The position numbers and the translations under genes were made by a program. From Streptomyces sennicomposti (GTDB taxonomy: Bacteria > Actinomycetota > Actinomycetes > Streptomycetales > Streptomycetaceae): a DNA stretch of 64,000 nt. The notes below the pieces were generated by a model. That model did no database searches, had not been told where the DNA came from, and saw nothing but the letters and a program-made list of their open reading frames with translations. Shown piece by piece: positions 60,906 through 64,000 of this stretch (position 1 is its first letter; each line of letters opens with the position of its first letter). The stretch is from NCBI RefSeq assembly GCF_019890635.1, contig NZ_JAIOAB010000042.1, forward strand, positions 1 through 64,000, given 5' to 3'.

Positions 60906-61355
60906 ATGCGGCTGCTGCGCTCCACCGACATGGCGCTGCGCGTCCTGATGAGGCTCGCCGTCGCGGGCGAGACCGACACCCCCACGACCCGCGAGGTCGC
61001 GGCGGACATGGGCGTGCCGTACACGCATGCCGCGAAGATCGTCGCCGAACTCCAGCACCGCGGCCTGCTCACGGCCCGCCGCGGCCGGGGCGGCGGACTC
61101 TCCCTCACGGAGGCGGGCCGGGGCGCGTCGATCGGCGCGATCGTGCGCACCATGGAGGGCGAGGGCGACGTCGCCGACTGCACCGGCGGCGACACCCCCT
61201 GCCCGCTGAACTCCGACTGCCGCCTGCGGGGCGCCCTGCGCCGGGCCCAGGAGGCGTTCTACGCCGCGCTCGATCCCCTCACGGTCGCCGACATGGTCGC
61301 GGCGCCGACGGGACCGCTGCTGCTGGGGCTGCCGAGCATGCGGCCGGCGTCCTGA
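60906..61355 (+). CDS. nsrR: NsrR, Rrf2-family iron-sulfur nitric-oxide sensor
   Basis: This is a cytoplasmic [4Fe-4S] repressor of 149 residues that loses DNA binding when nitric oxide damages the cluster. ATG 60906 is chosen over 60882 because the conserved start is MRLLRSTDMALRVLMRLA. The winged helix runs to about residue 65 (GVPYTHAAKIVAELQHRGL). The three cluster cysteines are Cys92, Cys99 and Cys105 (DCTGGDTPCPLNSDC), matching S. coelicolor NsrR spacing closely. The neighbouring hmp gene with a TTGCATCTGAGATGCAA palindrome is the expected target. Confidence 0.9.
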   Translation: MRLLRSTDMALRVLMRLAVAGETDTPTTREVAADMGVPYTHAAKIVAELQHRGLLTARRGRGGGLSLTEAGRGASIGAIVRTMEGEGDVADCTGGDTPCPLNSDCRLRGALRRAQEAFYAALDPLTVADMVAAPTGPLLLGLPSMRPAS

Positions 61356-61393
61356 GCGAGCAGGTTCCCCGGCCTGAGGGGCGCTGCCCCGCG

Positions 61394-61500
61394 CCGAGGT
61401 CTGCCCGGCGGGGCGGCACGCGGCGGCGGTACTCGGCCGGGGAGGCGCCGAGCGCCTTGACGAACGCGCGGCGCATGGCCTCGGGGGTGCCGTAGCCGCA
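61394..61500 (-). pseudogene. C-terminal remnant of an AraC-family regulator
   Basis: The minus strand encodes CGYGTPEAMRRAFVKALGAS then PAEYRRRV, which is the second helix-turn-helix and tail of AraC/GlxA-type regulators. The frame upstream of CGYG turns into unrelated sequence, with no first helix-turn-helix and no ligand domain. It is a truncated gene lying between nsrR and hmp. Confidence 0.65.
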
Positions 61501-61776
61501 CGCGGGCGGGCCGTCGCGCGGACATGCGGAAAGCCGGTCCGAGGCGACGGGGGAAACCGCCTCGGACCGGCCGGTAGGGGACTATGGGGGCCGGGAGGGT
61601 CAGAAGGGCCAGGGGGCGGCGGAGGCGGCGAAGGGCGGCGGCCGACCGGGCGAGGTACCCGCCTGCCCACCACCGCCACCCTGCCGCCCGACCGCCGGAC
61701 CCTGCCGTCAAGCTCTCCCGGACCCTGTCGTCAAGCTCCCCTGGAGCCTGCCGTCAAGCTCTGCCGGACCCTGTCG

Positions 61777-62982
61777 TCAGGCCGCCGCCGGCGCCTGCGC
61801 GGGCTGCGCCAGCCACAGGTCCGGGCCGAAGACCTCGTAGTGGATGTCGGCCGGGGCCACGCCCTTGGCGATGAGCTGCTCGCGCACCGCGCGCATGAAC
61901 GGCAGCGGGCCGCACAGATAGGCCCGCGTCCCGGCGGGGACGGCGACCTCGGCGAGATCGACCCGGCCGGGCCGGCCCGCGCCCTCGGCGTCCTGCTCGT
62001 AGAAGAAGACGGTCCGCGCGTCGGCCAGCTTGGCCGCGTACGCCTCGTGGTCCGCGCGCAGCGCGTGCGCGGCGGGGGAGCGGTCGGCGTGCACGACGGT
62101 CACCGGCGCGCCGTGGCCGGCGTCGGCGAGCTGCTCCAGCATGGCGATCATCGGGGTGACGCCGATGCCCGCGGAGGCGAGCAGCAGCGGCGCGTGGGTG
62201 TCCTCCAGGACCAGGTCGCCGTACGGGGCGGACAGCTGGAGGACGTCGCCCTCGCGTACGTGGGCGTGCAGGTGGTTGGAGACCTCGCCGTCGGGCGTGG
62301 CGGCGTCGCCGGTCACCCGCTTGACGGCGAACTGCCGCTCCGGCGAGCCGGGGGCCGCGGTGAGGCTGTACTGGCGGATCTGCCGGGCGCCGTCCGCGAG
62401 CGTGACGCCGACCGAGACGTACTGTCCGGCGCGGTAGCCGGGCACCGGGCCGTCGTCCACGGGGCGCAGCTTGAAGGTGACCACGTCGTCGGTCTCCTCG
62501 ACGCGCTCGACGACCTTCCACTCGCGCCAGCCGGTCTGCGCGCTCTGCTCGTACAGCCGCTTCTCGATGGCGATGAGGGCGTTGGCCATCAGCCAGTAGA
62601 CCTCGGTCCAGGCGGCGGCGACCTCTTCGGTGACGGCGTCGCCGAGGATCTCGGCGATGGCGGCGAACAGGTGCTCGTGCACGATCGGGTACTGCTCCGG
62701 GACGATGCCGAGCGAGGCGTGCTTGTGGGCGATGCGGTCGAGCATCACGTCGGGGCGCCGGTCGGGGTTGTTCACCAGGTACGTCGCGAAGGCGGCGATG
62801 GAGCCGGCGAGGGCCTGCTTCTGCGCGCCGGAGGCCTGGTTGCCGCGGTTGAACAGGTCCCGCAGCAGTTCGGGGTGGGCCTCGAACAGCCTGGCGTAGA
62901 AACGCTCGGTGATCTGGCCGATGGCCGCGCCGACGGCGGGAAGGGTGGCGCGGACGGTGGCTGCTGACTGCTCGGACAGCAT
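61777..62982 (-). CDS. hmp: Flavohemoprotein, nitric oxide dioxygenase
   Basis: This enzyme detoxifies nitric oxide to nitrate using oxygen and NAD(P)H, 401 residues. The N-terminal globin (about 1-137) has the proximal His in IAHKHASLGI and HEHLFAAIAEIL. The FAD domain follows with RQYSLTAAPGS, and the NAD-binding part shows LLLASAGIGVTPMIAML and YLCGPLPFMRAVREQL. The final Ala/Pro-rich tail is unremarkable. It is transcribed away from the palindrome at 63046-63062 and should be repressed by NsrR until NO appears. Confidence 0.93.
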   Translation of the reverse strand: MLSEQSAATVRATLPAVGAAIGQITERFYARLFEAHPELLRDLFNRGNQASGAQKQALAGSIAAFATYLVNNPDRRPDVMLDRIAHKHASLGIVPEQYPIVHEHLFAAIAEILGDAVTEEVAAAWTEVYWLMANALIAIEKRLYEQSAQTGWREWKVVERVEETDDVVTFKLRPVDDGPVPGYRAGQYVSVGVTLADGARQIRQYSLTAAPGSPERQFAVKRVTGDAATPDGEVSNHLHAHVREGDVLQLSAPYGDLVLEDTHAPLLLASAGIGVTPMIAMLEQLADAGHGAPVTVVHADRSPAAHALRADHEAYAAKLADARTVFFYEQDAEGAGRPGRVDLAEVAVPAGTRAYLCGPLPFMRAVREQLIAKGVAPADIHYEVFGPDLWLAQPAQAPAAA

Positions 62983-63045
62983 CGTGACTCCTCGATGACT
63001 CGATCGTGTGCTCGATCGCTCGACTCGTCATGACCGTATGAAAAC

Positions 63046-63062
63046 TTGCATCTGAGATGCAA
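63046..63062. promoter_or_regulatory. NsrR binding palindrome upstream of hmp
   Basis: TTGCATCT-G-AGATGCAA is a perfect 8+1+8 palindrome 64 bases upstream of the hmp start. The ATCTGAGAT core agrees with S. coelicolor NsrR sites at hmpA as I recall them. Confidence 0.82.
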
Positions 63063-63457
63063 ATTAAAGGAACGTGGTCTGCCTCACGGGGGACGGCCTC
63101 CGGCCACGCCGCCCATGTGGTGCGGTGTGGCCGTGCGGCGGACGGGATGGCCTCCGGCCATTACGGCGGGGGCGCACAGGGGGCAAGATGGGCGGCAGAG
63201 CAGTGCACCACTGCGCGCGGACGACCGAACGCCAGAACGACCGGCTGCCCGGCCGGCCGGGACATGCGGCCCGGCCGGGCCCCGGCCCGGACCGGGGCGA
63301 GGCCGGGACCCGGACCTCGCACCGCACCCGGTCCGGGTCACGGCCGTCGGCAACGCGCGTGAAACCCTGGTGTGGTGTGATGCTCGCGTGCCCGACCGCC
63401 TCCCGTGACGACATACGGACACAGGCGGCCTGACCAGCAAGGATGGGGAAGCGGAAG
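63063..63457 (+). other. Leader/promoter region of the glutamine-synthetase-like gene
   Basis: About 395 bases have no gene I can support. GGCCTCCGGCCA occurs twice (63095-63106 and 63149-63160), each a small palindrome. From 63250 to 63330 comes a run of CCGG-rich alternating sequence able to form several stems. A ribosome binding site (GGAAG, 63452-63456) precedes the start codon. Confidence 0.5.
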
Positions 63458-64000
63458 ATGGACAAGCAGCAGGAGTTCGTGCTCCGGACGTTGGAGGAGC
63501 GCGACATCCGGTTCGTACGCCTGTGGTTCACGGACGTGCTGGGCTTCCTGAAGTCGGTCGCCGTGGCCCCCGCCGAGCTCGAACAGGCCTTTGACGAGGG
63601 CATCGGCTTCGACGGCTCGGCCATCGAGGGCTTCGCCCGGGTCTACGAGTCCGACATGATCGCCAAGCCGGACCCGTCGACGTTCCAGATCCTGCCCTGG
63701 CGGGCGGAGGCCCCCGGCACGGCGCGGATGTTCTGCGACATCCTCATGCCGGACGGCTCCCCGTCCTTCGCGGACCCGCGCTACGTCCTCAAGCGGGCCC
63801 TGGCGCGCACCTCCGACCTGGGCTTCACCTTCTACACCCACCCGGAGATCGAGTTCTTCCTGCTGAAGAACCGCCCGCTGGACGGCTCCCGCCCCACCCC
63901 CGCGGACAACTCCGGCTACTTCGACCACACCCCGCAGGCCATCGGCATGGACTTCCGCCGCCAGGCGATCACCATGCTGGAGTCGATGGGGATCTCGGTG
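63458..64000 (+). CDS. glnA2: Glutamine-synthetase family protein, GlnA2-like (3' end outside window)
   Basis: This is the N-terminal 181 residues of a type I glutamine-synthetase-fold ligase. It begins MDKQQEFVLRTLEERDIRFV, continues with the beta-grasp domain (LWFTDVLGFLKSVAV, GFDGSAIEGFARVYESDM) and enters the catalytic domain at FTFYTHPEIEFFLL, where PEIEFF carries metal-binding Glu residues. The residues resemble S. coelicolor GlnA2, reported as a gamma-glutamylpolyamine synthetase rather than a true GS. The usual GS adenylylation region is beyond the window. I therefore favour polyamine catabolism over ammonia assimilation, with moderate confidence. Confidence 0.8.
   Translation, partial: MDKQQEFVLRTLEERDIRFVRLWFTDVLGFLKSVAVAPAELEQAFDEGIGFDGSAIEGFARVYESDMIAKPDPSTFQILPWRAEAPGTARMFCDILMPDGSPSFADPRYVLKRALARTSDLGFTFYTHPEIEFFLLKNRPLDGSRPTPADNSGYFDHTPQAIGMDFRRQAITMLESMGISV

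Noticed and set aside
63250-63330. Possible riboswitch or structured leader before the GS-like gene
   Set aside because: The segment is CCGG-rich and will fold in many ways, but I see no conserved riboswitch motif.

Overview
The window looks like a Streptomyces chromosome segment. It is very GC-rich with strong third-position GC bias, has GTG starts and 4-nt start/stop overlaps, and carries typical Streptomyces families: a DasR-type regulator, MsiK-type sugar importers without an ATPase, a BTAD/NB-ARC (AfsR-type) regulator, HtaA heme proteins and a class E sortase-type LAATG tail. No rRNA, tRNA, CRISPR array, transposase or phage gene was recognised. Strand switches and long 'shadow' reading frames are frequent, so calls rest on family motifs, ribosome binding sites and operon logic.

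Region 1 (1-5.9 kb) is a das-type locus: a divergent DasR-like GntR/HutC regulator (cut by the left edge), the aminosugar ABC importer dasABC and an intracellular GH3 beta-N-acetylhexosaminidase, with three dre-like palindromes between regulator and operon. Region 2 (5.96-11.46 kb) is a tightly coupled five-gene operon: Fe(II)/2OG oxygenase, GT-A-like protein, ornithine/DAP-type decarboxylase, GNAT acetyltransferase and MFS exporter. Its promoter carries the same -35/dre arrangement as dasA. It looks like an uncharacterised small-molecule pathway wired to the chitin/aminosugar signal, and is my main candidate for an undescribed system.

Region 3 (11.6-24.5 kb) holds mixed chromosomal genes: DoxX, NTF2-like, DD-carboxypeptidase, SDR, PhoD, Gfo/Idh/MocA oxidoreductase, Bcr/CflA efflux, serine hydrolase, Rsm22, DDAH, TetR and a prim-pol-like protein. 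Region 4 (24.8-37.1 kb) is an iron/heme island: efeO-efeB-efeU-lipoprotein, hmuTUV, two adjacent HtaA-domain surface proteins, a short PhzF-like protein and heme oxygenase, with three DmdR/IdeR-type iron boxes. The first htaA ends in an 11-C tract, where one extra C would fuse it in frame to the second.

Region 5 (37.2-48.1 kb) has methionine aminopeptidase, small conserved proteins, an F420/NADP oxidoreductase-type protein, a site-2 protease, a giant AfsR-type regulator with a roughly 310-residue low-complexity hinge, and a convergent DrrAB-type exporter whose promoter has TGTCGG repeats phased at 11 bp. Region 6 (48.4-54 kb) has decayed gene fragments, an MFS pump, an EEP phosphohydrolase and a DHA2 pump/TetR pair with a perfect 29-bp operator. 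Region 7 (54-64 kb) has panB, nadE, a sedolisin, a DUF305/DUF3105 pair, nsrR, hmp with an NsrR palindrome, and the start of a glutamine-synthetase-like gene (glnA2 type) cut by the right edge.
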